The translations under genes were made by a program, and so were the position numbers. Source: Rhodospirillaceae bacterium (GTDB taxonomy: Bacteria > Pseudomonadota > Alphaproteobacteria > CACIAM-22H2). From it: a stretch of DNA of 64,000 bases. This document shows, piece by piece, positions 34,955-43,486 of the stretch. The stretch lies in NCBI GenBank assembly GCA_022843945.1, contig JALHMR010000025.1, positions 1 through 64,000 of the forward strand. Direction: 5' to 3'. Within the stretch, counting starts at the first letter, position 1, and the number at the start of each line of letters is the position of its first letter. The notes beneath the pieces were generated by a model that made no database searches, was not told where the DNA came from, and was given only the letters and a program-made list of their open reading frames with translations.

Positions 34955-35178
34955 AAAGGCGGGCCACGCAAGCCACCTTCCGACTCTACCTCCCCATTCC
35001 CGTTCCCGCGACTCGCCTTCTCCACAGCTTCCCGATGAAGCCGCTCATCTATGCGAAGCAGTACGAGCACAAGTGCCTCTAAATTTTTTCGCGCGGCCTC
35101 CCGCTCCTCGTACGGCGCATTTGGCATATATCGATCAAGAATGAGATCGCCTGGCTGTCGTTCCTTTGTAGCCTTCAT
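34951..35178 (-). CDS. Small partner of the serine recombinase
   Basis: 75 residues; its stop overlaps the recombinase start (ATGA), so the two are translated together. Reads MKATKERQPGDLILDRYMPN, then EEREAARKNLEALVLVLLRIDERLHREAVEKA, an amphipathic helical stretch, and a Gly/Asn-rich tail. The helical part could dimerise or bind the recombinase, as recombination directionality factors or control proteins do. This is inference from gene coupling; no family is recognised. Confidence 0.7.
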   Translation of the reverse strand: MKATKERQPGDLILDRYMPNAPYEEREAARKNLEALVLVLLRIDERLHREAVEKASRGNGNGEVESEGGLRGPPL

Positions 35179-35302
35179 GCCAGAAGCTTTGCTCGCCGAC
35201 CGATAGGGAGAAAAGACGCAAACAGTTGACCGGGCGGAAAAGGAGACGACTCAGCACAATAATTGGTCTTGGCTGCGCGAATGCGTTTGCAAGACTAGGG
35301 GC

Positions 35303-36625
35303 ATGATCGACAGGCCCGAAACTCACGACCAGCCGATTCCGACCGTCTCCCGCGTCGTCGGCGACACAATTATCGAATTGGTCTACGACGCAGATCGACG
35401 GAAGACGGCGCTCGCCGTCTCTCGCTTCGGTGGCCTCTGGAATGTCGAGCAGCAGATTCAGATCGAAACCGGAGAAATCTTGGTACCGTATTCCGCGCGC
35501 AACAATCTCATTACGAACGAATGCGTACTGTTGCCGTCACAGCCGGAACACCACGGCAACAAAAGAGAGCTGCTAGCTGATATCGAAGCCTTCTTGCATC
35601 GCTACGTTGATCTTTCGCCTCTCTTCGAGAGGATTGCAGCTCACTATGTCCTGCTATCGTGGGTGCACGATCCGTACAATGAAATTCCGTATCTCCGGCT
35701 AAAGGGTCCTCTCGGCCGTGGAAAAACGCGTGGCCTGCTCGCTATTGGCTCGCTTTGCTATAAGCCCTTCTTCGCGAGCGGCGCGTCCACGATATCGCCG
35801 ATATTCCATACACTCGACAACTTTGGCGGCACGCTTGTCCTCGACGAGGCGGATCTTCGCTTCAGCAACGCCACGAGCGACCTGGTCAAGCTGTACAACA
35901 ACGGCGCGACGCGCGGCCTGCCTGTTCTGCGCACGATGCCGAACAGGCATCGCGAGTTCAACCCAAGAGCTTTTCGCGTGTTCGGACCGAAAATCATTGC
36001 CATGCGCGGCTCATTCGAGGATCAAGCTCTTGAAAGCCGGTTTTTCACCGAGGAAATGGGAGGGCGAGCACTCCGGCCGAACATTCCGATTTCGCTTCCA
36101 GCGTCGTTTAAAGCCGAAGCGCTCGCCCTCCGCAATCGTCTCCTCCATTTCCGTTTTTGTCACCTGCTCAGCGTGAAGCCGGACGCTGGCCACCCAAGGG
36201 ATGACGTTGAGCCACGCTTGAACCAAATGGCGCTGCCGCTCCTGAGCCTTATCGACGATGCAGACCTTGCGAATGAACTCTGCACACTTCTCGCGGCGAA
36301 AAGTGCGACTAAACAGGAGCAGTGTCGTAATTCCGTCGAAGGACAACTTCTGTCCGCAGTCTGTAGAGTTCTTGCCGCGGCGCCGGGTCAACCGGCTGGC
36401 GTTGGCGCGGTCACAGAGCAGTTCAACAGCGCGCAAGCTGCCGACTATCGTCATGCCGTCTCAAGCAAGTGGGTCGGCCACATGCTGCGCCATCGGTTGA
36501 GACTGGTGACTAACAAATCGAACGGGATCTACGTGATCCCGGTCTTTGAGCGGCCGAAGATCGATGCGCTCGCAGCGTCGTACGGCATTGATCAACACGA
36601 AATACACACCAGCCTTGCTGCGTAG
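35303..36625 (+). CDS. P-loop ATPase, primase/helicase-like
   Basis: 440 residues. Walker A is GPLGRGKT (135-142) and Walker B is LVLDEAD (178-184); the segment LYNNGATRGLPVLRTMPN follows, and FNPRAFRVFGPKIIAMRG resembles the sensor region of replication ATPases. A C-terminal winged-helix-like part (SSKWVGHMLRHRLRLVTNKSNGIYVIPV) may bind DNA. Proteins of this type in plasmids, phages and islands act in replication. It begins a plus-strand block with an XRE regulator and a RuvC-like gene, and may help the excised island replicate. No exact family name is claimed. Confidence 0.78.
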   Translation: MIDRPETHDQPIPTVSRVVGDTIIELVYDADRRKTALAVSRFGGLWNVEQQIQIETGEILVPYSARNNLITNECVLLPSQPEHHGNKRELLADIEAFLHRYVDLSPLFERIAAHYVLLSWVHDPYNEIPYLRLKGPLGRGKTRGLLAIGSLCYKPFFASGASTISPIFHTLDNFGGTLVLDEADLRFSNATSDLVKLYNNGATRGLPVLRTMPNRHREFNPRAFRVFGPKIIAMRGSFEDQALESRFFTEEMGGRALRPNIPISLPASFKAEALALRNRLLHFRFCHLLSVKPDAGHPRDDVEPRLNQMALPLLSLIDDADLANELCTLLAAKSATKQEQCRNSVEGQLLSAVCRVLAAAPGQPAGVGAVTEQFNSAQAADYRHAVSSKWVGHMLRHRLRLVTNKSNGIYVIPVFERPKIDALAASYGIDQHEIHTSLAA

Positions 36626-36766
36626 TGCCTCGTTCAAAGTACAATTATCCACACATATCCCATTACAACGTGCGAGGTGTTGACGACACGGCAATAAGTC
36701 GCGTCTTTTTGTTCTTTTTGCGCCCTGGAATCATGCCTACACGCCGCCACGCGCGGCACGCCACGC

Positions 36767-37114
36767 ATGACCCGCCCTCTTCCCACATACCTTCGCGCCA
36801 TCCGCAAACGTCACGCGCTCACGCAGGCGGAGCTTGGGCTTCTCCTTGGATATTCAAAGTCGGCCATTTCAAAGTTTGAAACACGCAGCAGGCCGCCGAC
36901 CGTTGATCTAATTCTTGGCTGCGAAGTGATTTTCGGAGGAGGTGCACGCGAGCTCTTTCCAGCGATGTATCGAGAAATAGAGGACGCCATCATGCGCCGC
37001 GCGAAGGAGCTGTACGAGCGGCTCGAGAAGCGGAACGACCTTGCTTCGCTCGATAAGATGCAACTCCTCCTGGACATGATCCATCGCGTCGAAAGCGACA
37101 CCTTTCAAGTATGA
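36767..37114 (+). CDS. XRE-family helix-turn-helix regulator
   Basis: 115 residues. The Cro/C1-type domain occupies residues 5-65 (LRAIRKRHALTQAELGLLLGYSKSAISKFETRSRPPTVDLIL), followed by a helical C-terminal part with many Glu, Lys and Arg. It probably controls the island block that follows. Its last four bases overlap the RuvC-like gene (ATGA). A perfect DnaA 9-mer (TTATCCACA, 36645-36653) lies in the spacer upstream. Confidence 0.9.
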   Translation: MTRPLPTYLRAIRKRHALTQAELGLLLGYSKSAISKFETRSRPPTVDLILGCEVIFGGGARELFPAMYREIEDAIMRRAKELYERLEKRNDLASLDKMQLLLDMIHRVESDTFQV

Positions 37115-37620
37115 CGGAGAAGCGATCAAGGGATCTCGTGTGCGCAATTCACCCCACGCCGCGAGGCTTTGGCTGGTCAGTGTTTGAAGCGCCTCTTTCC
37201 CCCGTCGACTGGGGCATAGCGAGCGCTAAGCCGGGTCGCAATTCTCGATCTATGGCGCGTTTCGAGCGCCTGCTTAACAGATACGAACCATGCATCGTTA
37301 TCTTCGAGGAATTCGAGCAGCATCCAGCACGCCGAGGCGAGCGAATCAAAAAACTCTGCCGCGCAATGATGCACTTGGCGAATACGCGCGGCGCTCACAC
37401 TCCCATCTACAGCCGCGAAGCTATCCGAACGTGCTTTTCGAGTATCGGGGCGACGACCCGATACGAGATTGCGCAAGCGATAGCGCAGCACGTTCCCGTA
37501 TTCCGGAGACACTTACCCAAAGAGCGGAAACCATGGATGTCTGAGGATTTCCGGCAGTGCCTGTTCGACTCTGCTGCGCTGGCCCTGACGCACTTTGCGG
37601 TTACCGGCATGAGCACCTAG
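37111..37620 (+). CDS. RuvC/RNase H-fold-like protein with altered first catalytic site
   Basis: 169 residues. The layout matches RuvC-like resolvases: a first strand LVCAIHPTPRGFGWSVFE in place of the usual GIDPGL...GWxVxE, then a second acidic strand CIVIFEEFEQHPAR, and a C-terminal helix FRQCLFDSAALALTHF that resembles the hDAadAlAHA end of RuvC. The first catalytic Asp position is His14. Either the site is remodelled or the protein binds junctions without cutting. It is translationally coupled to the XRE gene, an arrangement of regulator plus junction-processing protein. The fold assignment is by pattern and should be treated as probable. Confidence 0.65.
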   Translation: MTEKRSRDLVCAIHPTPRGFGWSVFEAPLSPVDWGIASAKPGRNSRSMARFERLLNRYEPCIVIFEEFEQHPARRGERIKKLCRAMMHLANTRGAHTPIYSREAIRTCFSSIGATTRYEIAQAIAQHVPVFRRHLPKERKPWMSEDFRQCLFDSAALALTHFAVTGMST

Positions 37621-37691
37621 TCCTCGCTCCCGTGCATCCGGGAGCGCCGGAATATCTTTTCCGACGCTCCCACTCTGCAAGGGAGACCACG

Positions 37692-38033
37692 ATGGAAGTT
37701 ATAAACGGGAGAAAAGTGGCGCGTATCCGCTATCTCAATGACCTTTTGCGCTGCCAGGGTATCGGCGGCCAGGTGATGGTGACCGCGGGCATTGATGCAC
37801 TCGGGCCGGAAACCGTGTTGCGGATACTGAAAGCGGTCGCCGATTTTACTGACTTCGACCCGCACAACGATCCGCACGGTGAGCGGGACTGCGCGATGCT
37901 GACCGTCGACGGGTTGTCCATTTTGTTCAAGCTCGACTACTTCGACACGACGCTCACGATGCATTCGTCCGACCCTGCCGATCCAGCAGCAACGTGTCGC
38001 GTTTTGACCGTAATGCGCGCTAACGAATACTGA
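37692..38033 (+). CDS. DUF3768-family small protein
   Basis: A 113-residue protein with the DUF3768 blocks IRYLNDLLRCQGIGGQVMVTAGI, VADFTDFDPHNDPHGERDCAML and LFKLDYFD. Such proteins are frequent on alphaproteobacterial plasmids and islands, with no known role. AAGGGAGACC precedes the ATG at 37692; the longer frame overlaps the previous gene. It follows the RuvC-like gene after 71 bp. Confidence 0.85.
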   Translation: MEVINGRKVARIRYLNDLLRCQGIGGQVMVTAGIDALGPETVLRILKAVADFTDFDPHNDPHGERDCAMLTVDGLSILFKLDYFDTTLTMHSSDPADPAATCRVLTVMRANEY

Positions 38034-38169
38034 TCTCTAGGCCGCCTCTACCTAGGCGCGGCGGATCATACTCTAGCGGGATGAGTACCGACCGTTGAGA
38101 ACGTCAAGTGCCCGACGACCGGACCACCGGTGCACACTCACCAGCGCGGCTTAGCAACTCAACAGCCTC

Positions 38170-38838
38170 TCATAGGGGCTGTTCTTCTTGGACTTGCGTG
38201 CCAATGCTTTGGTTACTCGCATTGTAGGCGTCGCTCCAAACCTTCAGCATCCTCGCTTTTGCCATGTGGGCTTCTGTTGGGTTGCTTGGACCAGGATACG
38301 TGTGAATCGAGATCAGCTCACCAGTCTTCACGTTGTGCTCGACGTGGTGCTCAACGGCTTCAATAGTCTTCTTCACTCGGCGGATAAAAGTAAGCGCTTC
38401 CTCTCGCGGATCCCGATGATCTCCTTTGAGATTATCTTCGAGGGCTCGCCGCTCATCGGACGCCATTTGCGTGAACAACAGAAACAGTCCCGTTGGCAGC
38501 CCCACGAACTCGGCGAAAGCTCTTAGGTGGAAGAACTGCACGCCTTCCTTGCCGTTGCTTATCCGGTGAATCATCCTCGCGATCCCGCCAGGCTTTTTTG
38601 GCTTCTTTATAATGCCCGCATAGTGATTCGCGACCTTCGAATACACCTCGATAAAGTTCCCGCCAGCACAGAAGTCTTCCGGTTTTAGAAACTCGTCGGC
38701 GCCGTTGGTCAGAGACAGCCAATAGTTCTGAATCGCGAGCACCGTGGCCGAGATGCCCGTCGGAAATATCTTTTCGTCGTCCCCATCGGGCCGCACCTTT
38801 GTCGTTGTGCGTGGGCGTTTTCTCGGTACTTTTGCCAT
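38170..38838 (-). CDS. Unknown island protein, possibly DNA-binding
   Basis: 222 residues from the ATG at 38838 (GAGGA seven bases upstream). Basic N-terminus (MAKVPRKRPRTTTKVRPDGD), then a region VYSKVANHYAGIIKKPKKPGGIARMIHRISNGKEGVQFFHLRAFAEFVGLP that resembles a divergent Cro/XRE-type helix-turn-helix, and a helical C-terminal half. No family is recognised. A dyad (CATTCC-tcattca-GGAATG, 38845-38863) and a strong terminator hairpin (38881-38905) lie just upstream; the dyad is a candidate autoregulatory operator. Alone on the minus strand. Confidence 0.7.
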   Translation of the reverse strand: MAKVPRKRPRTTTKVRPDGDDEKIFPTGISATVLAIQNYWLSLTNGADEFLKPEDFCAGGNFIEVYSKVANHYAGIIKKPKKPGGIARMIHRISNGKEGVQFFHLRAFAEFVGLPTGLFLLFTQMASDERRALEDNLKGDHRDPREEALTFIRRVKKTIEAVEHHVEHNVKTGELISIHTYPGPSNPTEAHMAKARMLKVWSDAYNASNQSIGTQVQEEQPL

Positions 38839-38880
38839 CAAATCATTCCTCATTCAGGAATGGCCGAGTGGTGGCGAAAA

Positions 38881-38905
38881 AAAGCCCGGGTTAAACCCGG
38901 GCTTT
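38881..38905. terminator. Bidirectional intrinsic terminator
   Basis: AAAGCCCGGGT-taa-ACCCGGGCTTT with T- and A-runs on both sides. It lies between the minus-strand gene start and the 2OG-Fe gene promoter and insulates them. Confidence 0.8.
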
Positions 38906-38938
38906 TAGCTGTTTGTGATTAAAAAACGTCTGTTGATC

Positions 38939-38966
38939 TTGACGCGCGAATTGGTCTCAGGATAAT
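38939..38966 (+). promoter_or_regulatory. Sigma-70-type promoter of the 2OG-Fe gene
   Basis: TTGACG, a 16-bp spacer, then GATAAT. Predicted start near 38973, giving a leader of about 90 nt before the ATG at 39061. Confidence 0.7.
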
Positions 38967-39060
38967 TACACCTAGGTCGGAGTCTGCCACCAGGGTCTTG
39001 CACACCCCGGCGGACGACGGTCAAAGCGAGTGGCTACCAACCTACACAAGGGAGACCCTC

Positions 39061-40041
39061 ATGCTTCGCCAAGACGCAGTCTCAGACTCCTTTACACCAG
39101 CCACCGGAGAGGTGGCCGAACTCGGTCGAACCGCATTCCTCAAACAGGAACGGTCCGATTCCGCTGGTCAGAATACACCCCGCGGCGGCGTTGTCAACTT
39201 CTCCGAAGGGGAAAAAACTCAATGCCGTGAACCGGCTAAGGACTTGGCGCGACTCGGCTACGCGGTCGTTCCCCGGGGGTCGCTCGGCATCCACACGTTG
39301 CACTGGCCGGCGCTAAACGCGTTCCTCGCCAGCGTGCCGAGCAGCCTCGCCTATGACCCGTACGATGCCAACCAGGCGAGGGCGCGTCGGTACGGTGCGT
39401 TCCTCTTCGATCCGAGCAGCGGCCTTCTGCAGCCGTTCGGTCGCCGCTACGACCCGACCGGTGCCCCGCTCGGAGAGTATTACCAGGACGCGATCTATAA
39501 TCCGGACCCCACGGCAGCGGGGGTGCGGCGGGTGTTTGCCGGGCTTCGCGACGACCAGATCAACAGCCGCGGCCTGCACGAACTGATCCGGGCTGATTTC
39601 GCCATTGCCGAAGCTGCCGGTGTCCTTCCGGGCTCGGCCGCGTATCTGGCGGGCGTGCACCTCATCGCCGTCATGCCACGGCCGAACCACCCGGCGGTGT
39701 CGTCGCCCGACGAACTGCACTGCGACGGCGAGCCCGTCACGGCGGTCCACCTGGTCGAAAGGCGCAACGTCACGGGTGGCGAAAACACCGTTTCGGCGGT
39801 CGCAAACACGGGCAAGCACCCCAAGAGCCTGCCGGCAGGGGAAATCATTGAGCAGTTCACGCTCACGACGCCGCTCGACGGCTTCATCGTCGATGATCGG
39901 CGGGTCTCCCACCACGTCGCCGAAGTGCAGGTCATGGACCCCGACTTCCCGGCCGGGCGCACCGTCGTCCTGATCGACTTCCGTCCGATGAAACCGCTGT
40001 CAAACGACGATCTCCCTAAGGCAAGCGCGCCGACATCCTGA
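39061..40041 (+). CDS. 2-oxoglutarate/Fe(II) dioxygenase family protein (2OG-Fe_Oxy_2-like)
   Basis: A 326-residue enzyme with the metal motif ELHCDGEP (His220-x-Asp222) and distal His284/285 (RRVSHHVAEV), followed by a conserved Arg segment (GRTVVLIDFRP) for 2-oxoglutarate. The pattern fits the 2OG-Fe_Oxy_2 group that includes bacterial isoleucine hydroxylases. It would hydroxylate an amino acid or related molecule, product unknown. GGGAGA precedes the ATG at 39061; the longer frame is not needed. A good promoter lies upstream and a terminator directly after, so it is a self-contained single-gene cargo unit. Confidence 0.85.
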   Translation: MLRQDAVSDSFTPATGEVAELGRTAFLKQERSDSAGQNTPRGGVVNFSEGEKTQCREPAKDLARLGYAVVPRGSLGIHTLHWPALNAFLASVPSSLAYDPYDANQARARRYGAFLFDPSSGLLQPFGRRYDPTGAPLGEYYQDAIYNPDPTAAGVRRVFAGLRDDQINSRGLHELIRADFAIAEAAGVLPGSAAYLAGVHLIAVMPRPNHPAVSSPDELHCDGEPVTAVHLVERRNVTGGENTVSAVANTGKHPKSLPAGEIIEQFTLTTPLDGFIVDDRRVSHHVAEVQVMDPDFPAGRTVVLIDFRPMKPLSNDDLPKASAPTS

Positions 40042-40064
40042 CAGCGCATCCGATTTAGAACGGA

Positions 40065-40089
40065 TGCCCCGCCCAAGGCGGGGCATTTT
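40065..40089 (+). terminator. Intrinsic terminator of the 2OG-Fe gene
   Basis: TGCCCCGCC-caa-GGCGGGGCA followed by TTTT, 24 bp past the stop. A second, overlapping hairpin (GCATCCG 40046-40052 with CGGATGC 40061-40067) competes with its left arm. Confidence 0.88.
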
Positions 40090-40113
40090 CTTATGTGTGT
40101 GTCACGCAGATTA

Positions 40114-41088
40114 CTACCGCATAAGGCGAATGCTGCTGCCCGCCGCGTCGATGATATCCGTCTGCGCCACCTCCTTCTCCGACTTCACGCCAAACAGCAG
40201 AATCCCCGACGGCACCTTCCGCTCTTTCACCACCAGTTCATGCGCCGCCTCCCGTATCGCCTTCGCCCGCGCAACGCTCGTCGTCAACATCAACATCCGA
40301 GGAGCGAGAAGATCGAGATGTGTGCGATGGCATTCCTGCTGCCAACTCTCCGCGTAGGCGACGAGCTTCCGCAGAACGCTTGAACGATGCAGGAACGCGT
40401 CGCTTTCGCGCACCCGCTCTGCAGGTGCGATCGTCATGGTACCGCGATCGATTTCGAGGAAGATGTAGCTCACGCGAAACGTGCCATCAGGACTCCTTAG
40501 ACGCAGCCCAAAGATAGCGTCCGGCGCGAGATACACCGTGCCGCGCGCCCCGTAGTAGTGAACTGAAACGGACCAGCGGCTAGGTAATGGTGAGCGCCGC
40601 GTTTCCTCGGGTGCACGTTTTAGAATATCCTCGAATGGGATCAGGGTAAGGTCATCACGCGAGCGGCACGCTAGCTCCACGTCAATCATGAACCGCGAGA
40701 CGGCGAGCGTGTGATCCAGGTTCTCCCGCGTATACGAGCGATTACGCGACCGCCAGTTGGCCACGCCGATATTCGCACCGAACATTTCCTTCATATAGCG
40801 GGCGCCGGTCGTGTCGAGGCCGTACACGAGCGCCTGCGAACCGCCCCTGCCGAACCGATCTATCTGCGCTATCGGCCGGTCTAGGAAGCCAGCACGATAC
40901 AAGAGCGTGAGCCGTCGCGAGAGGCGGTCGGGCGAACGGTCAGGGAACAGGCGATAGAGGTCGTCGGCGCGGACGAATCGATGGCGATAGATACACTGGA
41001 TGATGGCAACATCATCGGAAGTAAGCTCAATAGGAGGAGCTTCGCCTTCGCGTTTGAACCTCGGATACGACCGACGTGCCCCCGCCAT
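40114..41088 (-). CDS. Replication-relaxation family protein
   Basis: 324 residues of the Replic_Relax type: an N-terminal winged helix (LTSDDVAIIQCIYRHRFVRADDLYRLFPDRSPDRLSRRLTLLYRAGFLDRP), a middle alpha/beta part (HTLAVSRFMIDVELACR, PDAIFGLRL, FLEIDRGTM) and a C-terminal helical stretch. Members accompany TraG-type ATPases in mobile elements and are thought to act in DNA processing or relaxation for transfer or replication; the exact activity is not established. It is the last gene of a four-gene operon, five bases after the ATPase gene. Confidence 0.85.
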   Translation of the reverse strand: MAGARRSYPRFKREGEAPPIELTSDDVAIIQCIYRHRFVRADDLYRLFPDRSPDRLSRRLTLLYRAGFLDRPIAQIDRFGRGGSQALVYGLDTTGARYMKEMFGANIGVANWRSRNRSYTRENLDHTLAVSRFMIDVELACRSRDDLTLIPFEDILKRAPEETRRSPLPSRWSVSVHYYGARGTVYLAPDAIFGLRLRSPDGTFRVSYIFLEIDRGTMTIAPAERVRESDAFLHRSSVLRKLVAYAESWQQECHRTHLDLLAPRMLMLTTSVARAKAIREAAHELVVKERKVPSGILLFGVKSEKEVAQTDIIDAAGSSIRLMR

Positions 41089-41093
41089 TCTCG

Positions 41094-42824
41094 TTAACGG
41101 GGTTCCTGTTCCTCGCGCCAGAACGTGGCTTCGCCGCGTGCGTTCCCGTTATCGGAGGAGAGCGCCACCTGCCGCGCAATTATTTCCGCCTCGGCCATCG
41201 CAATGCCCGAGATAAATGCGCTTCTCTCGGATGTCGAGGCTCGAAACCGCTCTATGATTCCCGCCGCCCTAAGCACCGGCTTCACCTCCGCAGTCTCGAT
41301 CCGAATTGTTCGCTGCCCCCTGCGCTTCACGATGGCCGCACGATCCGGCAGATTGCGCAGTTTCAGTTGCGCCAGGTGCAAACTTTCGTCGAGAGAATAG
41401 AAATGCGTTGGTCGTTCTTCTCGCACCGCGCGCAATGTCTGTGACCGCCCTCGCGTCTCGCTATGACTGCGCGAGTGCCCCTCCGTTATCGAAAAAGATT
41501 CCGTCACGATACTGCTTGCAGTGCTTACCGAACTCTCGCTCATACCCCGCTGTTCCGGTGTCTCGCCCTCTCGGGCGTCGTAGCCGATGCTTGTGCCCGT
41601 CGAGACCGTAGTGCCTTCGCTGGTACTCACACTGCGCGTAGCAGAGCTGCTTGTGGCATAGGCGCTAGAGGCACTTTCGGATTCGAGCCAGAACGGCTCC
41701 TCATCAACGATTGCGGGCGCCGTGATGCCTTGCTTGGGTCGTTCAAGATCAATATCCCCGCGCATAATCTCACGGGCCATGATCGCAGCGTCGTCGTCGG
41801 AAAGACCTCCGAGCACGATCTTGGTCTGAGTTCCACCCATCACGGCGTTGTAGATCCCCTCGCCCCGCTCCTTTAGCTGACCGATTCGTTGGTGCGCGAG
41901 CACGGCGTGCAGACCAAACTTCCGTGTCTGATCCAAAACACGCTCGATGTCCCCTGAAAGGAAGTCGTACGCTTCGTCGACATACAGTGTGAATGGCTTG
42001 CGACGTGCTACAGCCTGGTCGCGGCCCAGCGCCGTGAGGAATAGATCATTGATGAGTAACGTGCCGAGAACCCGCGCATTCTCATACGAGAAGGAATGAT
42101 GCGAGCCGAGATTCACAAGCACAATTTCGCTCCGGTCCATTGCCGAACGGAAATCTATAACTCGCTCCTTTTGCCCAACGACAAGCCGCATTGATGGTGC
42201 GGACAGAAACTTAGACAGCCGCGTGATGGTGCTCTCGACATGCTCAGCAAATTCCCGCCTCGGCAGGGCACTGAGCTCGTCCCATGTGATTTGAAACATG
42301 GGGTTGGGTAGCCCTTCGGTCAGCATCCGGCGCACACCTTCCGGATCGCGCGCTTGGAGCAAGGCTGGTCCCTCGGCAAGCGTCAGGCCGCGGACCGCAA
42401 GCGCATAGAAGACTGCGCGAAGGATCTTCTCGAGGCGCGGGGTCTCGTTCATATCGCGGGCGCCCCACGCCTGCGCGCACGCCCCCACCATGGCATCCAC
42501 CCGCACGGACAGAGATTCACCCGGAACCGTGCGGAGCGGATTGAAGCCGGGAACTAGCGTTTCGTCCCCGGGACGGATCAGGTGGATTCGACGTATCTTT
42601 GCGAAACCCCGGACCGCACACCACTCTTCGATGTCGTCACAGAGCGTTCCATGCGGATCAAGCAGGCACAGCCCACGGCCGCGAGCGATGTCCTGCCGAA
42701 TCATGTGCTCTAAAAGCTTTGACTTGCCAGTCCCGATAGAGCCAAGCACATGGACGTGTCGTGAGCGCTCTCTATCGGTGAGCGCAAGTTTCCGGCCGCG
42801 GCGAGTGGTGCCGATCTCAAGCAT
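41094..42824 (-). CDS. TraG/VirD4-type coupling ATPase with Ser-rich insert
   Basis: A 576-residue P-loop ATPase. Walker A is GSIGTGKS (residues 28-35), followed by LLDPHGTLCDDI; Walker B is FTLYVDEAYDF; GLHAVLAHQRIGQLKERG follows. A low-complexity Ser/Thr-rich stretch lies at about residues 390-480, then a helical C-terminal part. It belongs to the same large ATPase family as the product at 26067-27242 but has a longer tail. Its start overlaps the stop of the coiled-coil gene (TAATG), so translation is coupled. It probably moves or couples the island's DNA together with the replication-relaxation and coiled-coil partners. Confidence 0.87.
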   Translation of the reverse strand: MLEIGTTRRGRKLALTDRERSRHVHVLGSIGTGKSKLLEHMIRQDIARGRGLCLLDPHGTLCDDIEEWCAVRGFAKIRRIHLIRPGDETLVPGFNPLRTVPGESLSVRVDAMVGACAQAWGARDMNETPRLEKILRAVFYALAVRGLTLAEGPALLQARDPEGVRRMLTEGLPNPMFQITWDELSALPRREFAEHVESTITRLSKFLSAPSMRLVVGQKERVIDFRSAMDRSEIVLVNLGSHHSFSYENARVLGTLLINDLFLTALGRDQAVARRKPFTLYVDEAYDFLSGDIERVLDQTRKFGLHAVLAHQRIGQLKERGEGIYNAVMGGTQTKIVLGGLSDDDAAIMAREIMRGDIDLERPKQGITAPAIVDEEPFWLESESASSAYATSSSATRSVSTSEGTTVSTGTSIGYDAREGETPEQRGMSESSVSTASSIVTESFSITEGHSRSHSETRGRSQTLRAVREERPTHFYSLDESLHLAQLKLRNLPDRAAIVKRRGQRTIRIETAEVKPVLRAAGIIERFRASTSERSAFISGIAMAEAEIIARQVALSSDNGNARGEATFWREEQEPR

Positions 42825-43486
42825 TAGAGCGCCGCATCTCCCGCCTTCTTGGAAATGAACGATTGCAGCATGGCGTCGAACAGCTCGCACACCTGCTGCT
42901 GTGCCTCGGTGAGCTTGTCTGCACCACCAGCGTCCTTAATGATCTGCTCCTTTGCCGCCTCGACCGCCTTCACAATGTCCGGCATTTTGCCGAGATCGCT
43001 CATGAATGATTCGAATTCGTCAGACTTCACGCCATCGTTGCCGTTTCTACCTCCCGCTTTCTTGAGCTTTCCGCGCGCCTCAGCTTCTGCGAGCTGTTCC
43101 TTTGCCTCAAGCAGTTCGAGCTTCCGGCGAACCCGCGCGATCTCCGCAAACGCGTCAAATTCTTCTTCCGCGACCTTGAGACGCTTGCTTGCAAGCATGA
43201 TGCGTCTGCGCTCGTCTTCCCGGATGGTCGGCAGCTCCCCAAGCTGCACTTCCATCTGCTCGCGGCGGATGATCGCCGCACCGACGGCCACGCCCGCGTC
43301 GATGCCAGCGGCCTTGGCGCGGAGCGCTTGTTCGTACCCTTCGAGTACCCGCCGGATAGCGTTGAATCTCATTCGTCCGAGGATGCCGAGCCCGAGCGGG
43401 GTTCCATTCGGCATCGTGAGCCGAGTAGCATCCGACCGCGGCGGCACTATTTCGCCATGAAGCACACCCTCGTCTTTGTCAGTCAT
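42824..43486 (-). CDS. Coiled-coil protein of the transfer-like operon
   Basis: 220 residues, mostly alpha-helical: RRIMLASKRLKVAEEEFDAFAEIARVRRKLELLEAKEQLAEAEARGKL is a long charged coiled coil, and the C-terminal part (LTEAQQQVCELFDAMLQSFI) is amphipathic. No catalytic motif. It overlaps the membrane-protein gene by four bases and the ATPase gene by one, so it is made together with both and may link the membrane protein to the ATPase. That role is inference. Confidence 0.75.
   Translation of the reverse strand: MTDKDEGVLHGEIVPPRSDATRLTMPNGTPLGLGILGRMRFNAIRRVLEGYEQALRAKAAGIDAGVAVGAAIIRREQMEVQLGELPTIREDERRRIMLASKRLKVAEEEFDAFAEIARVRRKLELLEAKEQLAEAEARGKLKKAGGRNGNDGVKSDEFESFMSDLGKMPDIVKAVEAAKEQIIKDAGGADKLTEAQQQVCELFDAMLQSFISKKAGDAAL

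Noticed and set aside
36645-36653. Perfect DnaA 9-mer as evidence for a replication origin
   Set aside because: Only one box is present here (another lies at 20948). A 9-mer is expected about once by chance in a window of this size on two strands.
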